Positions 15,951 to 25,123 of a stretch of 64,000 nucleotides of DNA are shown here, piece by piece. Within the stretch, counting starts at the first letter, position 1; the number at the start of each line of letters is the position of its first letter. The DNA lies in the NCBI RefSeq assembly GCF_015354405.1, contig NZ_JADKYP010000031.1, positions 1 to 64,000 of the forward strand, written 5' to 3'. Made by a program: the position numbers and the translations under genes. This DNA is from Nocardia sp. BSTN01 (GTDB taxonomy: Bacteria > Actinomycetota > Actinomycetes > Mycobacteriales > Mycobacteriaceae). The notes under the pieces are model-generated. The model was not told the DNA's origin. It was given only the letters and a program-made list of their open reading frames with translations, and searched no databases.

Positions 15951-16981
15951 TGGCGAGATTCGCGCGACCGAGGTTGCCGAAGGTGTTCGGATTCCTGCGC
16001 AACCGGTATCTGCGGCTCGGCCTGATCGCCTCGGCGACCGTGCTGATCCTGCTGCTCGGCTCCAGCGTGCTCACCCAGGCCCGCTTGGGGGACAAGACGA
16101 TTCACGCCGAATTCGCGCAAGCCGCCGGGCTGCGTCCCGGTGCGTCCGTCGACGTCTCGGGGATCGAGGTGGGCGCGGTGCGTGCGGTGCGGCTCGACGG
16201 CGCCAAGGTGGTCGCGGATCTGAAGGTGCGCGGCGATCTGCGGCTGGGACCGGACGCGCGGGCGGCGATCAAGATGTCGACCATCCTCGGGCGGCTGCAC
16301 GTCGATCTGGTGCCGGGCAACGGAAAAGGGTTGCCGGACAACCGGATCAAGCTCGATCACACCAGCGTGCCCTACAACCTGAGCAAGGTGATCCAGGACC
16401 CGCAGTACAAGGCGTCGTTCGAACGGATCGAGCGGATCGACCCGCAGAAGTTGCGGGAGGCGCTCGACACCATGAACCAGCAGATGGGCGACTCACCGCA
16501 GCTGGCGGTGCAGGCGCTCGACAGCATCGGCTCGCTGGCGAAGGTGATCAACGACCGCCGCGACGAGGTCGACACCCTGCTGAAGGGAATGGATCAGGTC
16601 TCCCAGCTGGTCGCCGACAACCAGAACAGTGTGCTGATGCTGCTGACCCGCGGCGAGGCCATCGGTCAGGCCGTGCAGAAGCGCCAGCAACTGCTGAAGA
16701 ACCTGCTCGACAATGTCGCCTCACTGTCGAAGTTGCTGCAGGACATGGGGTTGGAGAACAACAACCAGTTCGGCCCGATGATCCGGGATCTGAACACCAT
16801 GTCCGAGGGGCTGGAGAAGAACAAGACCAACCTCGACCGGCTCTACGAGATCATGCCGGTCACCTTGCGGCAGTTCAACAACGTATTGGGCAACGGACCG
16901 TACGGCGAGGTGTATGTGCCGTGGGGACTGTTCCCCGACAACTGGATCTGTTTCGCACAGGTCGTTCAGGGGTGTAAGTGA
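15947..16981 (+). CDS. mceC: Mce family protein MceC
   Basis: The 344-residue protein has a positively charged N-terminus (ARFARPRLPKVFGFLRNR), one anchor helix, the MCE domain (TIHAEFAQAAGLRPGASVDVSGIEVGAV) and a coiled, Gln/Asn-rich helical region to the end. GGAGG at 15936-15940 serves either GTG 15947 or ATG 15950; both overlap the mceB stop. Nothing is missing relative to the family. Confidence 0.9.
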   Translation: MMARFARPRLPKVFGFLRNRYLRLGLIASATVLILLLGSSVLTQARLGDKTIHAEFAQAAGLRPGASVDVSGIEVGAVRAVRLDGAKVVADLKVRGDLRLGPDARAAIKMSTILGRLHVDLVPGNGKGLPDNRIKLDHTSVPYNLSKVIQDPQYKASFERIERIDPQKLREALDTMNQQMGDSPQLAVQALDSIGSLAKVINDRRDEVDTLLKGMDQVSQLVADNQNSVLMLLTRGEAIGQAVQKRQQLLKNLLDNVASLSKLLQDMGLENNNQFGPMIRDLNTMSEGLEKNKTNLDRLYEIMPVTLRQFNNVLGNGPYGEVYVPWGLFPDNWICFAQVVQGCK

Positions 16982-18084
16982 TGAAACTGCGCGCACTGGC
17001 CCAACTCGCCGCGGTGTGCCTGGTCGCCTCCGCCGCCTCGGGCTGTTCACTGCTGCCGGGCTCGCTCGGTACGGCCGCGAACGAGGTGCTCGGCGACAAC
17101 ATGCGCATCAGCGCCGATTTCGACAATGTGGCCGGGCTGTACGCCGGCAACGAGGTCGATGTGCTGGGTGTGCCGGTCGGCACCGTCGAATCGGTGGAGG
17201 CCAAGGGCACCTACGTGCAGGTGGTCATGCAGGTCGACAAGAGCGTGAAACTTCCCGCCGACGCCATGGCCGCACTGGTGAATCCGCAGCTGATCACCAA
17301 CCGTCACGTCGAATTGGCGCCGGCCTACGACGGAACCGGGCCCACCATGGCCGACGGCGCGCATATTCCGTTGCCGCGCACCAGGACACCGGTGGAGCTC
17401 GACCGCATCATGCAGACCTTCGACCAGCTCGGCGCGTCGCTGAAGGGTGACAGCGACACCGGGCCGATGGCCAGCCGGGTGCTGTTCCCGCTGCTCAACG
17501 GCAACGGCGACAAACTGCGCGAGACTCTGGACGCGCTCTCGGGCGCGTTCGAGACGACGTTCGCCAACAAGGACCAGATCTCCAATACGATCGTCAAGCT
17601 CAACGACGTCACTCAGGTCATCGCCCAGAACGACCAGACCGTACGGGATTTCAGCGGCCGGCTCACCGAATTGCTGAAGCTGATGGGCGATCAGGCGCCC
17701 GGCTTGCAGGCGGTGCTCACCCAGCTCAACGATTTCGTCGCCAATACCGCCACGGTGGTGGGACAGAACAAGGACCAGCTCGCCGGGGCTCTGACCCGGT
17801 TCGTGGCGATCAGCGATCAGATGCGCGCCAATGCCCGCAACCTCACCGAAATCGTGGATGTCGCGCCGCTGATGTTCGAGAACCTGGCCAATGCCACCAG
17901 TTACGAACATCAGGCGCTGCGCCTGCACGGCCTGCTCGACAAATCCGTGCTCGACGGTGAAGCGCTGTCCACCTTCTGTGAGCGGGTGATGATGCGCCTC
18001 GACGGCTGCCGGACCGGAAAGATCGCCGATATGGGGCCCGATTTCGGACTCACCGCCGCACTTCTGGGGATCAGCGGAAAATGA
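16978..18084 (+). CDS. mceD: Mce family lipoprotein MceD
   Basis: The 368-residue protein starts with a lipoprotein signal: basic MMKLRA, a hydrophobic core, and lipobox VASAASGC with the acceptor at C23. The MCE domain (MRISADFDNVAGLYAGNEVDVLGVPVGTV) and helical region follow. In mycobacterial operons the fifth gene (mceE) is the usual lipoprotein. Here the fourth is one as well. GTG 16978 overlaps mceC by four bases. The protein would be anchored to the outer face of the inner membrane. Confidence 0.9.
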   Translation: MMKLRALAQLAAVCLVASAASGCSLLPGSLGTAANEVLGDNMRISADFDNVAGLYAGNEVDVLGVPVGTVESVEAKGTYVQVVMQVDKSVKLPADAMAALVNPQLITNRHVELAPAYDGTGPTMADGAHIPLPRTRTPVELDRIMQTFDQLGASLKGDSDTGPMASRVLFPLLNGNGDKLRETLDALSGAFETTFANKDQISNTIVKLNDVTQVIAQNDQTVRDFSGRLTELLKLMGDQAPGLQAVLTQLNDFVANTATVVGQNKDQLAGALTRFVAISDQMRANARNLTEIVDVAPLMFENLANATSYEHQALRLHGLLDKSVLDGEALSTFCERVMMRLDGCRTGKIADMGPDFGLTAALLGISGK

Positions 18085-19274
18085 CACGATCACAGCGCAG
18101 AAACTCCCGCCGCGGCATCGTTTTCACCGCCGTCGCGACCGCCACCACACTCGGCATCAGCGGGTGCGGCCTGACCTTGGAGAATGTGCCGATGCCCAAG
18201 CCGGGCATCGGCGGTCCGGGCTACACCGTGCACGCCGCGTTCACCGATGTGCTGAATCTGCCCGATCACGCCCACGTGCGCATCGGCGGCACCGATATCG
18301 GCACCGTCACCGGCATCGAGACCACGAATTTCGTCGCCGATGTGCGGATGCAGATCCGCTCCGACATCGTGCTGCCGCGCGGGACGACGGTGGAATTGCG
18401 CCAGGCCACGCCGCTGGGCGATATGTCGGTGGCCATGACCCTGCCGTCCGCGCAGGAAGCGGGTCCGCCGCTGCGCGACGGAGACACCATCGGCGTCGAC
18501 CACACCGGCACCGCCGCCTCCGTCGAGCAGCTGATGATGTCGGTGGCCATGCTGGTCAACGGCGGCGGTATCAACCAGGCCGCACAGATCACCACGCAGA
18601 TGAATTCGATGTTCGCCGGGCGTGGACCGCAACTGGCGCATCTGCTGAGCGAGATGACCAGCGTGATCACCGCCCTCAATCAGCGCACCGGCGATATCGA
18701 CGCCACCCTGCAGGGATTGAATACGCTCTCCGGTGAATTGGCCAGGCGCAAAAAGGAACTCGGCGCGGCGGCCGATACGTTCCCGCAACTGCTCGGACTG
18801 GTGAACGAGAACAATCAGCGCATCGTCGATCTCACCACCAAGGTGTCGACCACCATGGCGGCCCTGGGAGATTTCACCGATACCACCAGCCCGCAGTTCC
18901 TGAGCCTGTTCGACAGCATTCAGAAATTGATGTCGGGCTTCACGGAAATGGGTGGCAATCTTACCGAGGCGCTCAAGGGCCTCGACGAAATCTATCCGTC
19001 GCTGATGGCCAGCTTCCGGGGGCCGGCGTTGGCGGTCATGCCGGTGGTGTCGTATCTGAGCATCGGTGCGCTCAGTGATCCGCACGGCAGCAGATGGCCC
19101 GAAATCGGCGACGTTCCGGCCTTCGCCGGCAGTTTGGCGCAGGTATTCGAGAAAGTGTTCGGCCGGGTCATCAGTCCGCCGCAGCCGGTGCCGGGTACGG
19201 CGCCTCCCGGCGCGAATCCGCCGGACGCGCCCGGTGTCCCGACCGAACCTTCCCAGCAGGGTGGTGAGCGATGA
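18081..19274 (+). CDS. mceE: Mce family lipoprotein MceE
   Basis: The 397-residue protein has a signal (SQRRNSRRG, hydrophobic core) with lipobox GISGC, acceptor about C29, then the MCE domain (YTVHAAFTDVLNLPDHAHVRIGGTDIGTV). A long helical region and a Pro/Gly-rich tail of about 40 residues complete it. It is the LprK equivalent. Two RR dipeptides near the start could suggest Tat export, but the lipobox fits the standard route. ATGA overlaps link it to both neighbours. Confidence 0.9.
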   Translation: MTRSQRRNSRRGIVFTAVATATTLGISGCGLTLENVPMPKPGIGGPGYTVHAAFTDVLNLPDHAHVRIGGTDIGTVTGIETTNFVADVRMQIRSDIVLPRGTTVELRQATPLGDMSVAMTLPSAQEAGPPLRDGDTIGVDHTGTAASVEQLMMSVAMLVNGGGINQAAQITTQMNSMFAGRGPQLAHLLSEMTSVITALNQRTGDIDATLQGLNTLSGELARRKKELGAAADTFPQLLGLVNENNQRIVDLTTKVSTTMAALGDFTDTTSPQFLSLFDSIQKLMSGFTEMGGNLTEALKGLDEIYPSLMASFRGPALAVMPVVSYLSIGALSDPHGSRWPEIGDVPAFAGSLAQVFEKVFGRVISPPQPVPGTAPPGANPPDAPGVPTEPSQQGGER

Positions 19275-20464
19275 ATACTCCGCTGTGGAATTGGGTGGTG
19301 CGCCGGCGCATCGCCCTGGCCAATCTCAGCCTGATCGTGGTGCTGGTGATCGGGTCCGGATATCTGGCCCGATATGTGTTGCGGTTCAATCCGATTCCGC
19401 ACACGTTCACCGTCACCGTGCAACTGGCGACCTCGGGCGGCATCCTCCCGGGCAACGACGTGACCTTCCGCGGCACCCGCGTCGGCAAGGTCGCCGATGT
19501 GCGTGTCGCCGGTGACGGAATCGACGCGATCGCAGAGATCGACGACAGCGCGAAGATTCCGGTCGGCGGTGCGGTGCACGTCGGCCGGCTGTCGGCGGCG
19601 GGCGAGCAGTACCTGGACTTCCGGCCCGACGCCGATACCGGTCCGTATCTGTCCGACGGCGCCGTCGTGGAGCGCGCACGCACCAGCGTGCCGATTCCCG
19701 TGCAGAATCTGCTGACCGACCTGAGCGGATTCATCGGCGGACTGAATCCGGACCGGCTCACCGTCATCGTCGACGAACTGGACACGGCGCTGGCCGGGGG
19801 CCCGGATCGATTGCGCAACATGATCTCCGGCATCAGTCGTGCGATGGCGGGGCTGTCCGATCTGCTGCCGCAGACCCACCAGCTGCTCGAGAACCTGCAG
19901 GTGATCGCGGAGACCACCTCGCACGCCCAGCCCGACCTGAGCACCCTCACCGCGGCGGGCAGCGCGTTGTTCCAGCAGGCGACCGCCGCCGACAACGAGA
20001 TTCGGAAATTCCTCGACCAGGGCCCGGGTGAGCTGGCGACACTCGGCGACGTGGTGGCGAAGAATCAGGATCCGCTGACCGATCTGGTCACCAATTTCGT
20101 CGCCATCACCAAGGCGGCGAAATTGCGCCAGCCGGCGATCGAGGCACTGTTTCCCGCACTGCGCCAAGGTATTCAAGCGCTCGGGGTGCCCGCCCACGAC
20201 GGCGCGTATCACACGCTCGCCGACTTCTGGCCGCGTCCGACCTGCGACTACGACACGATTCCGGTGGCACCGACCAAGATCATGACCGATACCCGGGTGC
20301 GGCTGTACAACTACTGCCTCACCGCCGATCCCGCACTGCAGGTGCGTGGTTCGGCCAATGCACCGCGGCCGAATCTCCCCGACAACGGATCCGGACCGCC
20401 GCCGGGCGTCACCGGCAACGAGATGTCGCGGCCCATCCCGTCCGGCCCCCTACCCGACAATTAG
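19271..20464 (+). CDS. mceF: Mce family protein MceF
   Basis: The 397-residue protein has an anchor helix (about residues 15-38), the MCE domain (HTFTVTVQLATSGGILPGNDVTFRGTRVGKV), a helical region, and a Pro/Asn-rich C-terminal tail. It closes the six-gene mceA-F set, in the canonical order with four-base overlaps throughout, so the operon appears intact. Its stop is followed 12 bp later by the Mce-associated gene. Confidence 0.9.
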   Translation: MNTPLWNWVVRRRIALANLSLIVVLVIGSGYLARYVLRFNPIPHTFTVTVQLATSGGILPGNDVTFRGTRVGKVADVRVAGDGIDAIAEIDDSAKIPVGGAVHVGRLSAAGEQYLDFRPDADTGPYLSDGAVVERARTSVPIPVQNLLTDLSGFIGGLNPDRLTVIVDELDTALAGGPDRLRNMISGISRAMAGLSDLLPQTHQLLENLQVIAETTSHAQPDLSTLTAAGSALFQQATAADNEIRKFLDQGPGELATLGDVVAKNQDPLTDLVTNFVAITKAAKLRQPAIEALFPALRQGIQALGVPAHDGAYHTLADFWPRPTCDYDTIPVAPTKIMTDTRVRLYNYCLTADPALQVRGSANAPRPNLPDNGSGPPPGVTGNEMSRPIPSGPLPDN

Positions 20465-20476
20465 GAAGCGAACACG

Positions 20477-21214
20477 ATGAGCGACAAGGAAAGTGGAGGC
20501 GCCGAGGAGCGCGAACCCACGGTCGACGCCGTCGACGAAGCGGAGACCGCGGCAGCCGAGGCATCCGCGGCATCCGACACGGTCGGATCGGATGCGGCGG
20601 GGACATCCGATACCACCGAGTCGGTTCCCGGCGCAGCGGCCGCCACCGAAACGACCACCGCGGCGAAGGTTTCGCCGTTGTCGCGACTGCGTCCGGATTC
20701 CGGCGGACGCGGTATGCGGATCGGTCTGCGGGCGGCGGTGGCCGTGGTCCTGGGCGCCGCGATCGGCACGAGTATCTACTTCTACCTGCAGAACAAGGAT
20801 CACGAGGAGGTGCTGGACGCGCAGGCTCAGGCCCGCCAGGCCGCCTGCGCCTACGGTCCCGTGGTCTCGACCTACGATTCGAAACATCTCGACCAGTACG
20901 TCCGCGATGTGCTGGCCGGAGCTTCCGGTGAGTGGAAGAAGCAGTTCGAATCCAACAGCAAGGACTTGAGCGACGTCCTGGCCAAGGGCGAGGTCGTCGC
21001 GAAGTCGACCGATGTGCAGTGCGCGATCCGTTCCGGGGACAAGAATTCCGCGGAGGCGATCGTGGTGATCGGCCAGACCATCACCAGCCTGGGCACCCAG
21101 GGCAAACCGGAACCGGGACAGCTGTCGACGGTGATGCGACTGCAGAAGCAGGGCGACCGCTGGCTGGTCGACAAGATCAGCACGCCGCTGACTCCGCTGC
21201 CGCCGCAGTCGTAG
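20477..21214 (+). CDS. Mce-associated membrane protein (Mam type)
   Basis: The 245-residue protein has an acidic, Ala/Ser/Thr-rich cytoplasmic tail (residues 1-65), one membrane helix (about 83-104), and a C-terminal domain of the NTF2/VirB8-like shape seen in Mce-associated proteins (Mas/Mam). The segment DHEEVLDAQAQARQAACAYGPVVSTYDSK is typical. Proteins of this class stabilise Mce complexes in mycobacteria. A purine-rich GGAAGCGAA precedes ATG 20477. It is the last structural gene of the operon. Confidence 0.8.
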   Translation: MSDKESGGAEEREPTVDAVDEAETAAAEASAASDTVGSDAAGTSDTTESVPGAAAATETTTAAKVSPLSRLRPDSGGRGMRIGLRAAVAVVLGAAIGTSIYFYLQNKDHEEVLDAQAQARQAACAYGPVVSTYDSKHLDQYVRDVLAGASGEWKKQFESNSKDLSDVLAKGEVVAKSTDVQCAIRSGDKNSAEAIVVIGQTITSLGTQGKPEPGQLSTVMRLQKQGDRWLVDKISTPLTPLPPQS

Positions 21215-21245
21215 CGGTCCTCGGCGAAAAGGATTGGCAGACAAT

Positions 21246-22499
21246 GTGAGTCGCGCACAGGACGGTCGCGCGAAGGCGACGGCGCCGGCCACGCACAACC
21301 CCGAACGCGTGATCCGCCGCCGGCCCAAGAACCGCCGGGCGCAGATCGCCTCCGCCTCGGCGGCGGCCTTCGGATCGCTGGGCTATCACGGCGTGAGCAT
21401 GGAGGATATCGCCGCCCGGCTCGGGATTTCCTCGGCGGCGCTGTACCGGCACTATCCGAGCAAGTACGCGCTGTTCCGCGAGGAGCTGCTGCGTTTGTCC
21501 GCCGCCGCGGTGACGGCGGTGACGCTGCCCGCGGAGGTGCAGGGCCACAGTGCCGAAGCGCGACTCGGACTCGTCATCGACGCCGTCGTGGCCGATACCA
21601 TCGCCAATCGTCCGACGGCCGCCCTGGCGCGGTGGGAGGCCCGCTACCTCGATCGCGACGATCGCCGGATCTTCGACGAACGGTTCGAGACCGCGATCTC
21701 CGCGCTGCGCGCTCTGATCGGCGAACTGCGGCCGGAGTTGGCCCGCCGCGAGGGCCTGGTTCGCGCGGTCGCGATCTTCAGTGTGGTGAGCAGTATCGGC
21801 GACCACCACGCGCATCTGCCGGCGAAATCGCTCGCGGTGGTGCTGAGCGAGGCGGCCTGGTCGTTGATCCGAACCGACCTGCCGGTAGCCGCCGACCAGC
21901 CGGAACCCGTGCGGGCGAGCGAGATTCCGCAATCGTTCAAACATCAGGTGCTGCTGAACAAGGCGGTCGAGCTGTTCCACGAGCGCGGTTACCCGAATGT
22001 GAGCGTCGAGGAGATCGCGGCGGCGGCCGAATTGTCGGCGGCCTCGGCGGTGTACCGGTACTACCGCAGCAAGGATGCCCTGCTGGCGGCGGCCTTCCGG
22101 CGGGTGGCCGACCGGATGGCCGCCGCGATCGCACCCGCGGTGGAGGCGTCGCACACCTCCGAGGAGGCATTGGCGACACTGATCGACCTCTATGTCGCGG
22201 GCTCGTTCGCCGAGCGTGAGCTGACGTTCGTCTACTACGCCGAATTCGGCAATGTCGGCGCCTACGAGCGGACGGTGCTGCGCAATATCCAGCGGCTGGT
22301 GGTGGCCGAATGGGTGGAGTTGCTGGTGGATGCGCGGCCGGAGCTGGCGCGGGCGCAGGCCCGCATCCTCGTCCATGCCGGGTTCGGGCTCGTCGTCGGT
22401 CTGGGGCGGCTGTTCGGGAACAACCAGCAGATGTGTCCTCGTGCCCATGTGGTCAGACTGATGGAGATGACGTTGTTCGGACGACTCGCGGCGCGATAG
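21246..22499 (+). CDS. Tandem double-TetR regulator downstream of mce
   Basis: The 417-residue protein contains two complete TetR units in one chain. The first helix-turn-helix is at residues 50-78 (VSMEDIAARLGISSAALYRHY) and the second at about 252-282 (VSVEEIAAAAELSAASAVYRYY), each followed by a helical ligand domain. Such a monomer could mimic a TetR dimer. GTG 21246 is chosen; an in-frame TTG at 21234 sits too close to AAAAGGA. It follows the mce operon by about 30 bp and probably controls it or the MpaB gene beyond. Confidence 0.8.
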   Translation: MSRAQDGRAKATAPATHNPERVIRRRPKNRRAQIASASAAAFGSLGYHGVSMEDIAARLGISSAALYRHYPSKYALFREELLRLSAAAVTAVTLPAEVQGHSAEARLGLVIDAVVADTIANRPTAALARWEARYLDRDDRRIFDERFETAISALRALIGELRPELARREGLVRAVAIFSVVSSIGDHHAHLPAKSLAVVLSEAAWSLIRTDLPVAADQPEPVRASEIPQSFKHQVLLNKAVELFHERGYPNVSVEEIAAAAELSAASAVYRYYRSKDALLAAAFRRVADRMAAAIAPAVEASHTSEEALATLIDLYVAGSFAERELTFVYYAEFGNVGAYERTVLRNIQRLVVAEWVELLVDARPELARAQARILVHAGFGLVVGLGRLFGNNQQMCPRAHVVRLMEMTLFGRLAAR

Positions 22500-22860
22500 T
22501 CGTGAGGTCAACCGAATTCGCGGCAACTTAGTTGGCGGAATCAGTCCTGAAGTCTCGAATATTGTGTTGCGGACCCGTTGATCAAATGAGAATTCTGAGT
22601 AACATAGTGGGCGCCGGGCCGACCCTGAGGAGTATACGAGGGGGTGTCGCCGTGGCAGAGGGAGAAATCCGCGAGAGCGCCGGTAACCGCGCATCGGTGG
22701 TTGTCGCGTCGGCTCCGCAACGAGCCGGTCTGCCGGGTGGGCCCCCGAGCTCCCGTGTCGCATGGTGCCGCCCGATCCCGGCGGCACCGCCCGCGCCCCG
22801 AAGCGCGGGGCCCGGCGCATCTCCGGTCGCGCCGGCGAAACGTTCCGAGAGAGGACTCGC
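22500..22860 (+). promoter_or_regulatory. Promoter and long leader of the MpaB-type gene
   Basis: TTGATC (22578-22583) and TAACAT (22600-22605), 16 bp apart, form a plausible promoter. TAACATAGTGG here is nearly the same as the element at 11520 before the mce operon, and both follow a short palindrome (AGAATTCT here). The roughly 250-bp leader contains a CCCGCGC/GCGCGGG hairpin at 22790-22809. An open frame in it has no coding character. Confidence 0.45.
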
Positions 22861-23868
22861 ATGACAACGGCAACGCAGCCTTGGGAGCCGAATTACACCG
22901 ACCCGCACAGTGATTCCTACGTCCCGGAGGAATCCGCGCCCGTCGGGCGGGGCCGGGCGGAGGAGCGGCGAGCTCCACACTCCGACGTCGCGCAGATGCC
23001 GCCGCTGACGCTGGAGCAGACGCGCATCCACATCCCGGACTTCCATCGCTCGCCGCGCAAGCGCCCCGCGCAACTGCCCGACTCCCTGGATTTCTGGATG
23101 TTCGCGGGTGCCGCCGCCAACGTCGCGATGCAGTTCGCGCATCCCGCGGTGGCGGCCGGCGTCATGGAGAGCACCGTGGAATCCGGTGCGCTCATGGTGC
23201 ATCCGTGGAAGCGACTGCGCACCACCGCCTCGTATCTGGCGGTGGCGATTCTCGGTACGCCGGAGGAGAAGAAGGAATTCCGCGAGGCGGTGAACGTCGC
23301 GCACCGGCAGGTGCGGTCCAAGCCCGGCTCGAAGGTGAAGTACAACGCCTTCGACCGGAATCTGCAACTGTATGTCGCGGCGTGTATCTACATCGGGTTC
23401 GAGGATTCCCACCAGCTGATCAACGGCAAGATGTCACCGGAGGAACTCGAGGCGTTCTATCAGGGGGCGGATACCTTCGGCACCACCCTGCAGGTGCATC
23501 CCGACATGTGGCCGAAGACGCGCGCCGACTTCGACGAGTACTGGGTCGAGGCCTGCCGGCAGGTGATCGTCGACGACGCGTTCCGCGCGTATATCGGGGA
23601 CCTGCTGCATCTTCGGATGATCCACTGGTATATGCGACTGATCTTCGGCGGGCTGCTGCGCTTTCTCACCGCCGGATTCCTGCCTCCGCATTTCCGCGAA
23701 CAGATGGGAGTGGAGTGGAGCGCGGCCGATCAGCGCCGATTCGAGCATCTGTTCCTGTTCGTGGGATTCGTGAACCGGTTCATCCCCAAGTTCATCCGGT
23801 TCTCGGGGACGAAGATGATGATGCGGGATGTGCAGCGGCGGATCCGTAAGCAGAAGGTTCTCGTGTGA
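22861..23868 (+). CDS. MpaB-family oxygenase (DUF2236)
   Basis: The 335-residue protein belongs to the DUF2236 family named after mycotoxin-pathway oxygenase MpaB and related to the heme enzyme Lcp. Family features include NVAMQFAHPAVAAGVMES, AYLAV-type helices and the conserved HPDMWPKTRADFDEYWVEAC block. There is no signal peptide, unlike lcp in this window, so it should act in the cytoplasm or at the membrane through its hydrophobic MIHWYMRLIFGGLLRFL segment. ATG 22861 follows GAGAGGA. The substrate is unknown; position behind mce suggests a lipid. Confidence 0.75.
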   Translation: MTTATQPWEPNYTDPHSDSYVPEESAPVGRGRAEERRAPHSDVAQMPPLTLEQTRIHIPDFHRSPRKRPAQLPDSLDFWMFAGAAANVAMQFAHPAVAAGVMESTVESGALMVHPWKRLRTTASYLAVAILGTPEEKKEFREAVNVAHRQVRSKPGSKVKYNAFDRNLQLYVAACIYIGFEDSHQLINGKMSPEELEAFYQGADTFGTTLQVHPDMWPKTRADFDEYWVEACRQVIVDDAFRAYIGDLLHLRMIHWYMRLIFGGLLRFLTAGFLPPHFREQMGVEWSAADQRRFEHLFLFVGFVNRFIPKFIRFSGTKMMMRDVQRRIRKQKVLV

Positions 23869-23906
23869 ATTCACCGGTGCGGCACATCGTTTGCCGCCCG
23901 TGACAG

Positions 23907-23935
23907 GTGCGGCGGATCCGGCCGATCCGCCGCAC
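23907..23935. terminator. Hairpin between convergent MpaB-type genes
   Basis: GTGCGGCGGATC and GATCCGCCGCAC form a perfect 12-bp stem around a 5-base loop. It sits 39 bp after one gene's stop and 28 bp before the other's, so it can stop transcripts from both sides, although no T-run follows. Confidence 0.6.
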
Positions 23936-23963
23936 GGTCCGCGTTTCCGGCGGCGGTCGACAA

Positions 23964-24863
23964 CTATGTGGCAGGCGATATCGCTCTCGCCGCGTTCGTT
24001 CCGTGCGCGGTGCGGGCCTGGGGTAGATAGCGCATACGAGCGGGGAGTAGCGCCATACGGCTTCTCGTGGTCGCCGCATAGCGGCGCAGCGCGAATCGGT
24101 CGCCGCGATGCAGGTCGACTCCGAGCAACGCACGCGCCGGAGCGGCGATGAGCGCGCGGACGGCGGCGGTGGGAAGGCGCCGCGGGATCCACGCGTCGGG
24201 GCGCAGCACCTGCGGAGCCAGCGCCGCGGCGTTGTCGCCGTATCGCAATCCGGCGCAGGCATTCTCGAAGTAGGTCACGAACTCCGGCCACGTCCGCGGC
24301 ATGGCGCGCGCGGAGATGCCGTGCCGCAGATACCACTCGCAGCATTCGTGATAGAGCCGCTCACGGTCGTGATCGGAGAGCGGGCGACCGAAGATGTCGA
24401 CCGAGGTCATCAGCGTATCGACGTAGGTGGCGTGCTGGAAGAAGAAGATCTCCGGCTGCAGAGCGTGATACCGCGCGCCCCATTCGTCGCGCCCCTTCAC
24501 GTGTTCGTGCCCGAATTGGATCACCGATCGCATATCCCGCTCGCTGTAGGCCATGTAGACCATCTGCGATACGGTGCGTTTCTTGTGCTCCCACAGCCGA
24601 TTCGGCGCGTGTTGCACCAGACCGGCGGCGATACCGGGATGCAGGATCTGAAAGGCGAGCGCCCGCGGCAGGCACAGCGCGAACCGCCGATCTCCCAGAT
24701 AGCGATGCAACAACGAATCCCGCTGACCCGGCCTGGCCACTGCGCCCCGCCCTCTCCGACTCCGCTGCGAAAATCCGGGCTCGCCCCATGCGGACGGGAA
24801 CTGGGGACCACGACGGAGCGAGCCCGGACAGACGGTCCGGTCGATCACACCCACGGGCACCAC
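23964..24863 (-). CDS. MpaB-family oxygenase (DUF2236), second copy type
   Basis: The protein has up to 299 residues, with GTG 24863 as the longest sensible start; the first 45 residues are poorly conserved-looking and the true start may be near the RDSLLHRYLGD segment. Core family motifs are ALAFQILHPGIAAGLVQH, MVYMAYSERDMRSVIQFGHEHVKG and TWPEFVTYFENAC. It is a distant relative of the gene facing it at 22861, not a recent duplicate. Heme or metal binding is expected from the family but no substrate can be named. Confidence 0.7.
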   Translation of the reverse strand: MVPVGVIDRTVCPGSLRRGPQFPSAWGEPGFSQRSRRGRGAVARPGQRDSLLHRYLGDRRFALCLPRALAFQILHPGIAAGLVQHAPNRLWEHKKRTVSQMVYMAYSERDMRSVIQFGHEHVKGRDEWGARYHALQPEIFFFQHATYVDTLMTSVDIFGRPLSDHDRERLYHECCEWYLRHGISARAMPRTWPEFVTYFENACAGLRYGDNAAALAPQVLRPDAWIPRRLPTAAVRALIAAPARALLGVDLHRGDRFALRRYAATTRSRMALLPARMRYLPQARTAHGTNAARAISPAT

Positions 24864-25123
24864 GAGTTCGGCCGGTCGTCGTGGAACAGTACATCACCGA
24901 CCGTGAATGAGCGTCAACATAATCGCGAGAAAAGATCACTTGTGGTCACGGATTGTGCGGAATAGATGCAAGTGAACGGCTAGTTGGTGATCGTCGCGTC
25001 GGAGATCGACCTCGGTATCGCATCAGAATCCGCCGGTAACTACCGAGACTCCTTCCCGGTCGGTTGACTCGATCCGGCCCGGCTGGCCGCGCCGGAACCC
25101 GTTCACCGAGGCTGAGTGTGTGA
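24864..25123. other. Intergenic region, no gene recognised
   Basis: The stretch between the leftward MpaB-type gene and the operator at 25124 shows no coding frame. It should hold the leftward promoter of that gene, but no clear -10/-35 pair was identified. Confidence 0.4.

Noticed and set aside
22532-22860. A 110-codon rightward frame in the leader of the MpaB-type gene
   Set aside because: Composition is low-complexity Pro/Ala/Arg, with no ribosome site and no similarity; it fits an untranslated leader.
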